DNA of 64,000 nucleotides from Corythucha ciliata (lineage: Eukaryota > Arthropoda > Insecta > Hemiptera > Tingidae). Position numbers and translations under genes: made by a program. Shown piece after piece: positions 12,130 to 24,659 of the stretch (positions are counted from its first letter, which is position 1; every line of letters starts with the position of its first letter). Location of the stretch: the NCBI GenBank assembly GCA_038030265.1, contig CM075939.1, positions 46,605,253 to 46,669,252 on the forward strand. Direction: 5' to 3'. Below the pieces are notes generated by a model that saw nothing but the letters and a program-made list of their open reading frames with translations, was not told the origin of the DNA and made no database searches.

Positions 12130-12330
12130 ATCATCTTTTAATTCTCCAAATGACTAAATTCGAGGGTTTGGTTCTCCCAGAAAACCAAATTTCGTGAATC
12201 TTTGGCGCTTTGGCGCTTCCAAAATTCAATTTTCATGCCTTTATCTTTTTAAAACCAATTTGGCTGTTTTCCCTCCAATATAAATTCGTTTGGCAGGGTT
12301 GCACTTTTCCTAAGCCAAACTTCTGGATGA
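12130..12330 (-). repeat. Degenerate repeat, family E
   Basis: Several diverged units with AACCAAATTTCGTGAAT and TTTGGC words, in reverse orientation to the block at 28021. It joins directly to a reverse family A block. Confidence 0.55.
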
Positions 12331-12334
12331 TCGC

Positions 12335-12525
12335 TTCTTCTTAATTTTATCCGTGAATCAACGCTTCACCTTAATTTAAGTTTCATCAGCAACTACGAAC
12401 TGACGCATTTTCTCGATTTTAGCCACGAATGAGCGCTTTGTCGCAATTTGAGCCAAGAATATCAGCATTTTTAAAACTTGTAGCCACGTAGTTTCCCCAA
12501 GAACAGCAAATTAGCGTGTCTTCTG
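12335..12525 (-). repeat. Degenerate repeat, family A, reverse
   Basis: Units of the type TTTTAGCCACGAATGAGCGC, the reverse complement of family A. It includes the GTAGTTTCCCC word that marks the special monomer. Confidence 0.7.
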
Positions 12526-13289
12526 AGGGTATTATTTCATTAAGAGTGAAACTTTATCTGTGCCCCGCCCAAACATTCTTATTTGACAATGAGCACGTCT
12601 ACCTATGCGGGGAAAAACACTCGAAACTCGGTAAATAAGAAAAAATGTTAATTTAGGGCGCCACACTGGCTCACTGACACGACATTTTGCCATAAAAAAC
12701 CCACAAACGTTACAATTATTTGCTCTAAAAGCCTCTGCCCCTCACGGGTTGGGATATCGAAAATGTCACCAAATGCGGGCTATTATAGAAAACTGGAAAT
12801 TAAGCTCCGGGGGGGGGGGGGCTGATAGGAAAGGCTAAAAAACGTGAATTTTACCCGAGGAGTCGAAAAATTGGTCCTGTATAAGTGTATAACTAACAAT
12901 TTTACGGTAAACAGCCAATCTCGAACACTGAAACTGATTGCTCGACACTTTTACCTTGGAACTACACGGGGTCGACCCTCGAAACTTCAGGTAGACATGA
13001 AAAACTGTCAATTCCGGCCTTCTGACTGTCATTCGTATTGGCTAGAACCCTTGAAACTTTACTCCGTTAAAATACTTTCAACCGTGATAACGAACCCATC
13101 TCTCCCTCCCCCCTCCCCTCATAACAGATCCCAAGTTTCCCTTGGTATTGATTTTGAGGCTGGCATATTGACAATCTTAGGCACCCACAGCACACGATTG
13201 CGATAGTCTCTAAAACGGTTATTTCGTTTCGTCGCCTAGAAGTCCCGTCTTCTGTAGGCTACATTATAGTGGCTAAAATAGAGAAAGTA
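12526..13289. other. Gene-free stretch
   Basis: No gene recognised. A poly-G tract lies near 12809-12820. Weak repeat-like units are present at about 12900-13080. Confidence 0.55.
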
Positions 13290-13315
13290 CGCTGATCCCC
13301 AGTTTCTCCAGGTTC

Positions 13316-14200
13316 TTAGGTGGCTAAAATCCCAATCCTCTCGAGAAACTCCAGGACCCGAACCCCATTTGTCCGGGAGAATTCTAGAGAGGGTATCTTG
13401 TCGTCCCCCAAAACTTCAAATCTCGTCCTTGCGTACCCATCGCATTCACACACTATGTGTTTCATCGTCCCCTCTTCAGACCCGCATTTCACACAGATAG
13501 GGCTACCGACCGCCCCCATCTTGTATAGGTGTCTCTCCACAGCATACTGTCCCGTGAAGTACCCCATTACCCTTCTAGTCTGTCTCCTCCCTAGGCTAAG
13601 CAGCCATTTCATTGTTTTCCTATCCATACCCTTGATGCCTTCTCTTGCCTGCCGTCAGTGGGTTTCCTCTTGCCATATCGCCTGAGCGCGGCCTATTGCC
13701 CATCTTCTGATCTCTCCCAAACCAGACTCTTTTGTCACCCCCAAAACGGGTTCCGGTCCCACATATTGTGTCGAGGCCCCCTTTTTCGCCAACTCATCAG
13801 CCTTCTCGTTGCCCGGTACACCCACATGCCCCGGCACCCAACCTAAGGTCACTTCGTTCCCCTTTTCTACTAATTCTCTGATACTTCTCCTGCAGCTCGC
13901 TACCACCCCGGATTTTACTACCGGCCTGGCTATAGCACAGAGGGCGGCCCGGCTGTCGGAGTATATCGTTATTCGCCTGTCTGTTGTCTCCCTTTTTCCC
14001 AGTTCCATTGCACATGTCTCAATCGCTATTACTTCCGCTTGAAACACGGTCGCTTGTGTCCCAAGCGTGATGCTCTCCTCAAACATCAGGTCGGGCACGT
14101 AAATGCCCGCCCCCCCCCCCCTCATTTTCCAGTCTCGAACCATCCGTGTAACACTTCAGAACCGTATGGTCGTCCGCATCCGGATTTCTTCCCCTTCCGT
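13316..14200 (-). pseudogene. Non-LTR RNase H domain and zinc-knuckle tail, frameshifted
   Basis: RNase H removes the RNA strand after first-strand synthesis. All four acidic residues are visible: CYTDGSRLE, AEVIAIE, IYSDSRAAL and GHVGVPGNEKADELAKKG. The domain is split by a frameshift at the C12 tract 14110-14121, just after the first motif. Beyond a stop near 13655, a further segment (13627-13316) carries CVKCGSEEGTMKHIVCEC, the CCHC-type C-terminal motif of this group, and ends at a stop at 13316-13318. Confidence 0.92.
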
Positions 14201-15640
14201 ACCCTACGCTCAGCTTAATTGGGATTGATGTCTCAAAATCCGCAAACTGTGCTACCTGATCAGATCTCATCTTGGTCTTGGGGGCGACTTCATTCATGAA
14301 CTTCTGAACATCTCCTATTCTCCCCCTCTCACTGTTTGATCTCTGCCCTCCCAAACAGTCCATCCTGTAAGCTGCCTCCATGGCCCGCACCTTGATCTCT
14401 AGGCTCAAGGGTCTTAGCCCCAGTATTACTTCCATCGGCCTAGTTGGTGTCGTTCTAAACGCTCCTAACACTGCAAGACACGCCAGTCTCTGAATCCTGT
14501 CCAGCTTACTTGCATTCGAGGCCTTGCTGGCCGCCTTCCACCATACTACCGCCCAAAGATCCTACGCCTTATTACCCCCGTATATAACCTATAGGTCGTT
14601 CCCGGGGTTAGTCCCCACGTCTTCCCAACTATTCTTCTTACTTGATGAAAGGCGTTTACCGCCTTGCCTTGCACTTCCCTGATGTGGGCCGACCATGTTA
14701 ACCGACGGTCCAACCATACCCCCAAATACTTTACTTCCGTCGCCAAAACGATCTCCTCCCCCTTGTAACATATGGGTTCTAACCCCCGCATAACCCTTCT
14801 CCTAGTAAAAAGTACCAGCTTCATCTTTTTCGGGTTTATCCTCAAGCCTCCAGGTTCACACCATCCATTCACTAACCAAATCGCCTGCCTCATCAGGGCA
14901 CAAAGCGTCGGTAGGTCTTTCACCCCATCGTCGGCAAAGAACTGGGTATAAGAGCCTTCGCTTTCCAGTAACCTAATTAATCCATCCACTACCATTATCC
15001 ATAGGAGTGGAGAGAGGCTTGAGCCTTGGGGGGTTCCCTTGCTGGCTCTCCTCTCCACCCCCCCCCCAATTCCGCTGTGCCCTCCTGTGTCTCAATGCAT
15101 GTCCTATCCAGTTTTTCAGCACTGGCTCTACCCTAAAAAGTTCTAGAGCTTCCATTATGCTCCCAAACGATACTTGATTGAAATCCCCCTCGATGTCTAA
15201 GAATAGTGCCAAAGCATACTTCTTTTGAGCCAACGTCTCCTCCAACCTGACCACTAGTTTCCCCAGGGCAGAGTCTGTGGACCTCCCTGTCCTATAAGCA
15301 TGCTGCCGCGGGTGAAATGCCTTTCTCCTCTCTACACGCTCCCTAATATACACATCCAATATTTTCTCCATCAATCTCATGATAACCGAACTTAGGCTTA
15401 TGGGTCTAAAATTATCCGCTTTATCATGCCTCCCGCCACCTTTAGGTATGAAAATTACTCTCACCCGTTTCCACGCTGTCAGTACCTGTCCTGCGGCCAA
15501 ACTTCTAACAAAAAGCTCCCGTATTCTTGCCTGGGCCCGCCCGCCCGCTCTCTGGTGTAGGCAGGGGAAAATTCCGTCGTATCCCGCCGCTTTGTATAGG
15601 ACCCCATGGATTTCAGCGCCCAGTCGAACCGTTGTTTGCT
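14079..15640 (-). pseudogene. Non-LTR reverse transcriptase, frameshifted
   Basis: Reverse transcriptase that would copy the element RNA at a nicked target. Visible blocks are YKAAGYDGIFP (linker), VRVIFIPKGG, DNFRPISLSSVIMRLMEKIL, the catalytic block ALFLDIEGDFNQVSF, KGTPQGSSLSPLLW, FFADDGV (the FADD catalytic pair is present) and VKYLGVWLDRRLTW. The thumb region follows (LGAFRTTPTRPMEVILGLRP). Frames change at the C9 tract 15059-15067, which separates the catalytic blocks, and again near 14560. Catalytic Asp residues are retained, so loss of function is by frameshift rather than active-site change. Confidence 0.92.
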
Positions 15641-15862
15641 AATTATATCGCGGCACCGGCTGACCATTCCGCAGTCCAGAGGGCCGTGTCTACTGGGGAC
15701 AATGGCCTCCTCCCTACACCCTGGAAAATGCACATGCGCATTTGGATTCCTTACAGGAAGGCTTAGCTCCTTCTTGACACCTAGCTCAAACAAAATAGGC
15801 CTGTGATCAGAAGTTATTACTCTGTCTCCCACCCTCCACCCCGAAATCCTAACGAACACCAT
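15600..15862 (-). pseudogene. Non-LTR endonuclease, C-terminal remnant
   Basis: The motif SDHRPILFEL is the terminal S-D-H motif of the APE-type endonuclease that nicks target DNA for target-primed reverse transcription. Only the last part of the domain remains. The frame is lost before the RT: the expected linker (YKAAGYDGIFPCL) is in a different frame, read from about 15600. Confidence 0.8.
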
Positions 15863-16470
15863 GCTTCCATTGCCAAAGGGAACATGGAAACAAAAAGTCG
15901 CTTATTCGCTGCTAAAAATAAGAAAAAGCGTTAATTTACCGGTAAAATTGGGGAAAATCACTCACGAGCTTCTAGTATAAGGACTATTCACGAATTCGCG
16001 GCTAAAATGAAGGAAAATTGCAAATTCACCGCGATAGAATTGCGAGAAAGATGCGCTAAAGTGCGGAAAGATCACCAATTCGCGATTAATATAAAGAAAT
16101 CAACAATTTATGGCTTCCGAAGGCAAAATCATGGCTGAAAATGAACAAAATCTCTGATCCGCGGAAAAATTAGGAAATAACGCTACATTTCCAACCATGA
16201 AATTCAGAAAAACCTACTAGTCCGTAATACAAATTTGGGAAAAACTCAAACTCTCGTTGCTGAAATGCAGAAAAATCTCAAGTTAAGGAAAACGCTAATA
16301 TGTGGATGAAATGATCAAAAATGGCTAATTAGAGGGTTAAATTGATAATGATTGCTGATTCACGGTTAATTGAGAACGTGGCAAGTTACGATTCAATCTG
16401 GTGGCAACTTCATGGCTAAAATTGAGAAAAAGCGTTAATTCAGTGCTAAAATTAAAAGAAATCGCTAATT
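15863..16470 (+). repeat. Family A block, copy of 37772-38280
   Basis: It starts with CCATGCTTCCATTGCC and GGGAACATGG, then diverged family A monomers in the same order as the block at 37772-38280 (for example CACTCACGAGCTT, CACCGCGATAGAA, CCTACTAGTCCGTAATAC). This shows a dispersed element of about 500 bp with ordered internal monomers. Confidence 0.8.
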
Positions 16471-18390
16471 TCTATTTAATTATTTACATATTTTTATTCG
16501 GGCTCCTTATTCGTATTCGTATGAAAGCTCAATTAGCAAAACTCATGTTAATTTTGGGACTAGGTGGCCTCATAGATATTCCCGCCCCCCAGGCCCCGAC
16601 AGTTGTAGGTCCGCCACTGACCACGAAGTCCAGTTTTTTGGTTGAAAACCGGGTATTTTCAACTTTTCAACCAGTTTCGCGTGAGAAACGAAAAAACTGT
16701 CAGTGAGTTTCACGAGTCGTTATTCGCCTTAAAAAAGGTGATTGTGCCTTGAAAAACATCACTGATGACTGCCATTAGAACCAGCACCCCACCCCCTTCT
16801 ATTATCACGAACGAGTTTGGCTAAAACGCTTCTATTCGATTATTTAAGCAGCGTATCCTCGCATAAACTATACTATACAGTTCTTCCAAATAAAATAGTC
16901 ACGAAACGTTCAAATTGGGTTTCCGATAAGTAATTCACGTTGAATGACCAGAAACTATAATGAGATCGCCACGGGGTTCGCGTGGCTCACCCTCCCCCCT
17001 CTCCAGTGTACCACTGACCTTCTCTTTTTATCGGTCATTGCTGGTAGCCTTAATTATCTGTGAAATTTCGCCACTTGAAGGCTCGAAAACCACAGGCTGG
17101 CGTATATCTATCTAAATGGGCCCATCAGGGCTTCCTTGGAATTTGGAAAAAAAACCTATCGAAGCCATGGCTTCCCTTGGTGCTGAGCTCATTGTGTGTA
17201 AAATTATTAAACGTCAATTAAACTTTAGTTTTCAAATTTCCTGGTGTCTGGTAGGAAAGCGGGTCAGTCTATTCCATTTTGAAGTGACATAAGTTCCCCG
17301 AAAAAATTAAAACCGACTTCAAAATTGAAGTCGATCCAACAGTTTTTGGAACGGAATTATCAGTTATAACATTCAGTCTTTCTTTTCAGCCCATTTCTAG
17401 GAGATTTTTTTTTAGTTCCTTAACAAAAGTATAATCGCATTGACGGGCAATCTGATTATATAGCGCCTCTAAGACCGGAAATCTTTCAAAATCCCCGTAT
17501 CTGGAGCTCACTCTATCATGCGTAATTAACTCTGTTATTAAAAACTAACAGTTGGTGTATTTTATTGTAACCCCCTTCTCTGCGTGTCATGATTACACCA
17601 TACAGGGCTCAGTCTCAACCTTAATATCTTGCCGAAAAAATATGGCAACCGCATCTGACCCATCTTTCTCTTATACAAAGGCTATCATTATAAAACAGCC
17701 ACGATAAAGTTCAGCTAATAAGAAAAGAAACTTAGAGGAAGAAGAAACAACAAAAAAGTCACCCCTCCGCCCCCTTCTACCACAAAAATATAAATTTAGG
17801 GTTCCTTTTGATTCCAGGTAATCATTGTAGTCCCCCCCCCACCCACTACCACATAAAACACTCGTGAATCACGAACAGCTCCCCATCCTCACAAATAAAA
17901 AAATCTTTTCAAGTTATAAGGACGAAAGGGGTTGTCCCGCAAAGATCAAAGATGAGTTGTTACGATCGGTAATTGTACGAAATGAGCTTACATTAACGGG
18001 AAAACAATATTTTCCGTGTTTTTCTATTCTATTTTTTTATTAAAAATTTAGGATATTTTAGATCGTTTGATTATAATAAGCCGGGATCAAAGACTTCAGG
18101 TTGTGTCAAAGCCTGTAACCACTCCACCCCTGCACACCATGTAGTAATTTAGGTTTTGTCAATAATCAGAAAATGAGTGCGCAGTTATTTCGATTAATTA
18201 TTTATTTATTCTCTTTATGAGGTCAAAACTGTAAAAATTTAACCGTGTTTGACTTTTTATCCCCCCCCCACCCTTCTTCAATGATCCTATACGAACATGA
18301 GCTAGTTTTTTCGGTTTATTTCGATGTTAGAAACGCTCTTTTTTCATCACCCCCTGATAAAAAAAAATTAAAATAATAAAAAAAAAAAAA
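16471..18390. other. Gene-free stretch
   Basis: No gene. GTAGGTCCGCCACTG at about 16605-16620 looks like a DNA-transposon end, with no partner found. Poly-C tracts lie at about 17831 and 18261, and an A tract at about 18378-18397. Confidence 0.6.
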
Positions 18391-20380
18391 AAAAAAACCT
18401 TCTTCCAAGTGGGAAACGTCAAGGAGTTGATAACGCCTGTTTTCAAGCAAAAGGGCGTTCATAAAGTTTCAGTCACGAAATCAGATAAAATAAAGCGCTC
18501 ACCCCTCCACCCACACCCCCGCACGCCATTAACCGCGGTAGGAGATGGGGAGGCAGAAGCATCGTATACACAATCGGAGAGAAGGTATAGTATAATAATA
18601 CAAGAGAGAAAACGATAGAAGTCCGGTTTCCTACGTTTTAAATGAGCGCCCTCGGCTCTCTCCCTCACCCCCCCCCCACCACTCGTCCATTTCATGGTGT
18701 TTTGAAATGATGATGGTTATGGCTGAAAGGGGGTGGTGGGGGCGACATAGGGGCAGGGATGAAAGCTTTTTTAGTAAAATACGATGGAGGTCAATGGTGA
18801 GGTTTTGTGGTTGAGGTTTCTGAGGAGCGGGTTTTTATTTATTTATTTCCAGCTCCTAGCCTCCCCCTCCCCTCCTCAAAAAAGTTGAAACTTGAGGAGA
18901 AAGAGACCTGGGTTATGAAGATAAAATTTAATTTGAAAGAAAAAAAAAAGGAAGACCACTGGATAAAGAACGCTCCTAGAGGTCTAAATTTGAATATTCT
19001 CCGTTACACGTGGAAACTTTTTTGTCAGGGGGGGGGGGTTTGAACAGGAAAGAAAAAAAATTGAGTTAATGGTGGGGCTCAACGAAAGGCCTTCCATGGG
19101 TGGGGGGATGCAGATTTCTTTCGAAACACTAAGTAAGGATGAGAGAGTAACTTCGGAAAATTCTATTAAACTGTTCGGAAGGGAAATCACTACTAGTACG
19201 AGGAGGCTTTTTTTTTATCCGGGGATGAATAGTGGTGGGGTGGGGGAAGGAAATGGCTAAAAAAGGATGGGTTAAAATTCAATATACCTACTGATTGATA
19301 GCGGGAGAAAGTCGAAGGGACTCACTAAAAGGTTAACACAATATAAGGGCCAACTGAACTTTTTTTTTTCCTTTCTGCGAGTGTGTGAGATTGATGGTGA
19401 GTTGGATCTCGTTGCTATGGTGTCCATTACGAGGGGGGGGGGGTTGAAAAAGGAGGGGGCCACAGTGAGAAAAAAATAAGCATTAACGTTTTCAAGAAGG
19501 GAATCAAATAGCATTGCACGTATCTCCATTTCTAAGCTTCAGTGTAATTTGCCAGCGTTTTCAGAACCTTCCCCTCCACCCCCTCCGCGAGTATTTTGAA
19601 GGGATGGGCACTTTCCTTTTATCAGCTCACGTACGGACTTGAAACTGTATTTCGGGGTCGAAAAAACTTCTAAAAAGGGCATGAATTGGGTGGAGTGGGG
19701 GAGTTGACCTCAAAGTGCGCGAGGACTTGATTAAACGATCTGAAGGGTGGTGGTGATGCGATGAAGGGAAGCCTTTATATCGTTCAATAATAGTAGCCAG
19801 CAAGGTATCGAAAAGGCCCTCCTTGGCCTGAAGTAAAAATGACTTATTTTGACATTTTCCACAAGTCCCTGTGATAATTGAATTCTCTTTGTGCTCAGAA
19901 TTCCGTGCGTGTTCCCACCTATTTTCTTTCCCACTCCGGCAATTTATTTTTAAAGTCACGCAATTTTGTTTATTGCTTATAAACCATCGAATTTAGGGGC
20001 ATACAAGCTACCCTGATAGCAGGGGAAATGTCCTGTACTGCGTGCCAAGCGAATTATTTGTGTCAAAACGTTAGCAGTAACAATCTCGTTTTTGAATGAA
20101 TGGACGGCTTCCCCTAGCAGACAGGTGTTTCTGTTTATTGCGAGTTTTTACGATCAATAATTTGTTTCGGCATCAATGTTGGCGGAGTCCTCACGACATC
20201 GGAGGAGCCAGATTCAGAGCTAGTGTAGCTGTCCCCACTCCAAACATTTTCAGTCAATTCATTTCATTGATTTATTTCTTTTTTTTACGTATAACCATCT
20301 CATCATCCCCGCATGAAGTTGTGGAGGAGCGGGAGACGAATGCTAACGAAAAGTGTTCAGTCTTGGCATTTCAGGGCACG
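18391..20380. other. Gene-free stretch
   Basis: Only homopolymer- and purine-rich sequence, with G tracts near 19029, 19434 and C tracts near 18670. Open frames here lack recognisable domains and are mostly mirrored on the opposite strand. Confidence 0.6.
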
Positions 20381-21720
20381 GATCGTCAATTTAAGCATTT
20401 TTAAGAGTGCGGAGCGCCCAGTTCGAGCATTTTCAAGGAGTACAGCGTCAGTTTAGCCATTTTAATAGCACATTTTTGCCATTTCTAGGGCGTGAATAGT
20501 CACCTATGACTATTTTCAGGTGGTAAATCATGTCCATGGTCCAGTTCGGGGCGCGAACGGTTGTAGTTTAGCCATTTTTATGACGCGAGTCGTCAGTTTA
20601 GCCATTTTCAAGACGCGAATGGTCATTTTGAGCATTATATTTTTATCGCAAATGGTCAGCTTTGCCATGTGCAGAGCACTGTGATCGTCGGATTGAAGAT
20701 TTTGAAGGCGAGCGCCGTCTTTGGCCATTGTATGGCATAATAGAGCAATTTTTAGATCGAAATTTGACTATTCAATTTGACTATTTTCAGGGGACGAGTG
20801 CGATGGCTTAGCCATTCAATGAGCAGACTCTCAGTTGGCCATTTGAGCGGACCATTTTCATCGTACGACAGGAATCGTACATCCGTTCCCTGGAGACTTT
20901 CGTGGGTCCTTCGGTTCAGTGATTTGCTAGATTAGACACTTTGAGGGCACGAATCGTTAGTTTGCCCATTTTCAAGGCACCGCATTTTCAAGTTTGGTCA
21001 TAGATTGGAACGGGAATGGTCGTTTTTGCAGGTCAGCAATTGACTGTACAGGCATTTTCACAGCGGGAATCGTTAGTTTAGCCATTTTTAGGCCGCATAC
21101 ATCCACTGCACTGCCAATTTCAAGGCCAGTTTGGCTATTTTGCGCCTCCAAAACCCAAATAGTCAAATTAGCCAGTTTCAAAACGCAAATTGTATGCCAT
21201 TTTGAGGCGCGAAGAGTCACAGTTTATTTTTAGGGCGCGTGAAGTCATTTCTGGACCAGTAAAAACAATTGCTAGTTTGTCTATTTTTAGTTGGGCAAAA
21301 TAGTCAATGTAGCCATTTTCAAGTCATCATTAATTACCAGTTTTGCCCCTTGGGGGGCACGATAGCCAGTTTTTACAGTTTTTTAGGTGCCAATATTATT
21401 ATTCCGTCGAACCTATTAGCGCGATTGTTCATTATTGGCGTGTGATTGGTCAGCTTGGCAATTTTTGGCACGAGATTGGTCGTACAGGGAGTGGTTAGGA
21501 TGAGAATGGTGATACCTGTTCAGGTTCTTTCAGGGCCGCAGAAATCGTCAGTCTAGTCATTTTCAGGGCACGTGAAGTCATTTTTAGAGTCGGAATTTTG
21601 CCCAGTTTTGTTATTTGTAGGTGGGCAAATAGTCATGTTTAGCCATTTTGAACGCTCGACACGTCAATTTTGACATTTTGGAGCGCTTGTATAGTCAAAT
21701 AAGCCGTTTTTATCGGATGT
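20381..21720 (+). repeat. Degenerate repeat, family B
   Basis: About forty diverged units of roughly 30-35 bp, built on GCGAATNGTCAGTTTAGCCA followed by TTTTCAGGG. It is distinct in sequence from family A. The family recurs at 49311-50580 and, reversed, inside the hAT element at 60895-61400. Confidence 0.8.
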
Positions 21721-22005
21721 TTGTGGGGAGGGGATAGCTAATTTTAGTCGAATGACTATAAATGTCAATGTCATTTTTAGCGCGGAGCAGAGTAAAACAC
21801 ACAATTTCTCAAGCCCCCCTCCCTTGACCAAATCCGCGTCTCCTATTAACTACAAATTTAGATTATGGAACCAAAACCTGGGCATGACGTCAGCTCAAAG
21901 GAATCACGTGGGTAATGAAGCAGCTCATAGGGCGTGGACTGTCACCAAGACTTCATGCAGTTCAAGAGACAACGTTCTTATGTAGGTACCGACCCTGTTC
22001 AGGGT

Positions 22006-22570
22006 AAAATTCGTGTTAAACGGAAAATTCTGGGGGAAATTTGAAGAACACAGTCTTATCGAGGGAGAAATCTATGTGAAACGTAACAATGAATGCATAA
22101 TTTGTGGAAAATGACTCATTTTAGAGCAATATTTGAGCGAAACGCAACATTCAGAGCTAAATATACACATGAAACGTGATATTCAGGGGAAAAATAAAGT
22201 AAAACGCCAATTTAAGAGAGAACAATAAAGAAGAAAAGCCATCGAGAAAGGCCAAATTCACGTGAAATGACACATACGCCTAAAGACAGGCGAATATCAG
22301 GAAAATGACTGCCTTTTTGTGCTAAATTTTCGTCAAAGTGACGGTTTTGAGAGTCAATTTCAGTGAATTTGTAAGGTTTTGGCCCTCCGGGCCACTTTTG
22401 TGAAGGAGAGGGTGGAGACCAGGCCGGACAAAGCCTGATGAGCACTATGTTTCCAGGCTGATTATCAGCTGAAATGCAAGTTTCGGCATTTTCCCAACAA
22501 AAATTGAAATTTAGGGTCTTTATTTTCAGTGTACCTACCTGATTTCATTTTTCAGGTTTTTAATTTAGGA
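22006..22570 (+). repeat. Degenerate repeat, family F
   Basis: Diverged units with GAAACGTRAYATTCAG and GGGGAAAAAT words, seen only here in the window. No gene. Confidence 0.5.
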
Positions 22571-22945
22571 TAAAATGTAAGTTTTGGGGAGCAATATTTG
22601 CGAGTTGAAGTTGTTTTTTGTGGGCTTAGACCCCGAGGACTACGACCGGCCGCGACGGACGGCGCGGCGTGAGCGTCAGCGAAGGCTCACGAGTCTCAGT
22701 TCACTGTGTCCCCGAAAATGCATTCCCACGCTCGCGTTTTTTACACTTTTATCATACGAAGCGCGGAAAAAATAAATTTTATCCGCGAATTCGCGCTATT
22801 TCTCAACTTTTTGCCATGAGACTTATTGCCCCCTCCAAGAGTTGCCCATTAGCACGATTTCATAATTTTAGCCACGAACTTGACTCCAAAAAACGTGAAT
22901 CGGCACTTTGTCCGCGCATCAGTGTCGTTTTCATTTGAGGGGGAC
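22571..22945. other. GC-rich segment and reverse family A fragment
   Basis: 22628-22700 is unusually CpG-rich (GACCGGCCGCGACGG). After it, 22770-22900 resembles reverse family A (TTTTATCCGCGAATTCGCGC). No gene recognised. Confidence 0.5.
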
Positions 22946-24360
22946 TTTTATTATAAAAGTTGAGTGGAAATATCCCCAGCAATCGTGCCCGTAGAGCGTT
23001 ACAATGTAGGAAATGATAAAACCACTCCACTCCCCTCCCCTCTTATACCGATACGCACACATAGACATACATTATTCTAGCTTTTCGATTCTCTTCCGTG
23101 AAAGCCGCATGGAAGATTGGGCTTTCGTATGTAATTGAAAATAAAAACTAGAAACTTTGGGTACGATGAAAAAAAAAACCTTCCCCACCATTCCCCTCTT
23201 ATATCATATTCTCACCTTTTTGACCTCAAGAGACGTTAAGTGTACTCTTATATTAGGTTTTCCTATTTTCGCTTCGTATGCATGGGCTTCACGCCTCTTG
23301 CGGTAATGGTATGGTTTCTTTTATACGCGGAACAGAAGATTAAAAGTGACATTTCGTTACAGGGACGAGAGAATTGCTTGAAAACGTGATTTTAAAGCCC
23401 CATCCCCTCCTCAACACTCAATACCTTCAGCCGACCTCATAAGGTTGAGGCTACCGATAGTGAAAATTGTCGGAAATAAAAATCTCTGTATAAAAGAAAT
23501 AAAGAGTCCACAACAGATTCCTGGAGTCCTTGGAAGAGGACTGAAGAATTATTTTTATCGTATACTCACTCACACACACAACCGGGCGCAAAATGTCGTT
23601 GGTTTTTTGTCTTATCGCATTTTGTCCTTGCACTATTGAATCTCGCCGCGGGTGTGTTCAGATGCAACCTCGTCACATCTGACGAATTTCAATTCAACTA
23701 AGAAACTCGCGTGCAATTTATATACGCGGAGTAAATTCGATTCAACTGTGCGTGGGGGCAATATAGTGATGCAAAGCTATCGGCTGGTTTCATCATTTTT
23801 AAAACGTTGTTTAAAACGCAGTTTTAAACGTGTTTTGAACATTCTTTATTGAAAAATAAAAAAATAAAAATAAAAACCTGATTTGTATGACCAGGAAAAA
23901 AAAAACGAACGAGTCGGAGAAAGCGAAAGAAAACAAACAGGTTATTTCTGTACGTCCGCAATGACGAACAAAATCATCTTTCAGCCTCTATTCGTCGATT
24001 TTTTTTTTTTTTTAATGATTAAACAAAAAAACTGGTGGTTTTAAGTTTTAAATAGAACTGCTAGGAAAGGGACCAATTGGTTTCAATTGAAAGAGGCATC
24101 CCTCGTTGGCTTTTCATATCACGTCTCGGTCGTTATACTGACGCATGGATGTTGACCTTATTCGTTTGGGTGAAAATAATAAAACAAGCCAGTAAGAATA
24201 ACAAATGAGCCGTATTTTACTGGACTTCCCCCCGCCCCTCTGTACCACAAGTGAGCGCGTATGGGTTCATTTATTTTCAAGTGCTCGAAAAAAATACGAC
24301 GAGTTGTTAAATATTCCACGTAGTGTGAGGTGGGAATTTGAGCGGTCGGCGGGGGGGGGG
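22946..24360. other. Gene-free stretch
   Basis: No gene. A small perfect hairpin (GTTTAAAAC, GCA, GTTTTAAAC) lies at about 23809-23829. A and T tracts are present near 23895 and 24000, and a G tract at 24351-24361. Confidence 0.6.
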
Positions 24361-24364
24361 GAGA

Positions 24365-24605
24365 TCTACCTCGTACTGGGAATACGTTCCAAATTAGCGC
24401 TAAATGGTGTGTGACGAAGGGAACGCAGTTTGTTTGACTTTGTAAGTGACCGCCCAGATTGACACAAACATGCGTGAGGACTGATTTCTGCTGGGTCAGG
24501 TCAGGGTCGAGTTGAAGCCAATGACAATCGTGAGGCTTATAATTGGTGGCTGTCCACAATAACGGCCGACAGATCTTTAACCCATTAAGCTATACGGCAG
24601 TGGGA
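24365..24605 (-). mobile_element. Possible tRNA-derived SINE
   Basis: On the minus strand, TAGCTTAATGGG (24592-24581) fits the Pol III A-box pattern TRGCNNARYNGG. GGCTTCAACTCGACCC (24519-24504) is a weak B-box candidate, but the spacing is about 20 nt longer than in a tRNA. It is followed by GC-balanced unique sequence ending near the poly-C on this strand. No tRNA cloverleaf is closed, so this is a suggestion only. Confidence 0.3.
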
Positions 24606-24659
24606 ATGTATAATTCGTCGAAAAAGGTTCGCTCAAAGTACATGTGATTTCGCTACAAG

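Larger units (their letters stand above)
13290..15862 (-). mobile_element. Non-LTR retrotransposon with RNase H, 5'-truncated, decayed
   Basis: Read on the minus strand, the order is the C-terminal end of an AP-like endonuclease, reverse transcriptase, RNase H and a Cys-rich zinc-knuckle tail, as in I/R1-group non-LTR elements. The element is 5'-truncated in the endonuclease at about 15862, where family A repeat begins, and ends just past 13316. Coding frames shift at least four times. Two shifts coincide with long C tracts (15059-15067 and 14110-14121). It is GC-richer than its surroundings. Confidence 0.92.
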
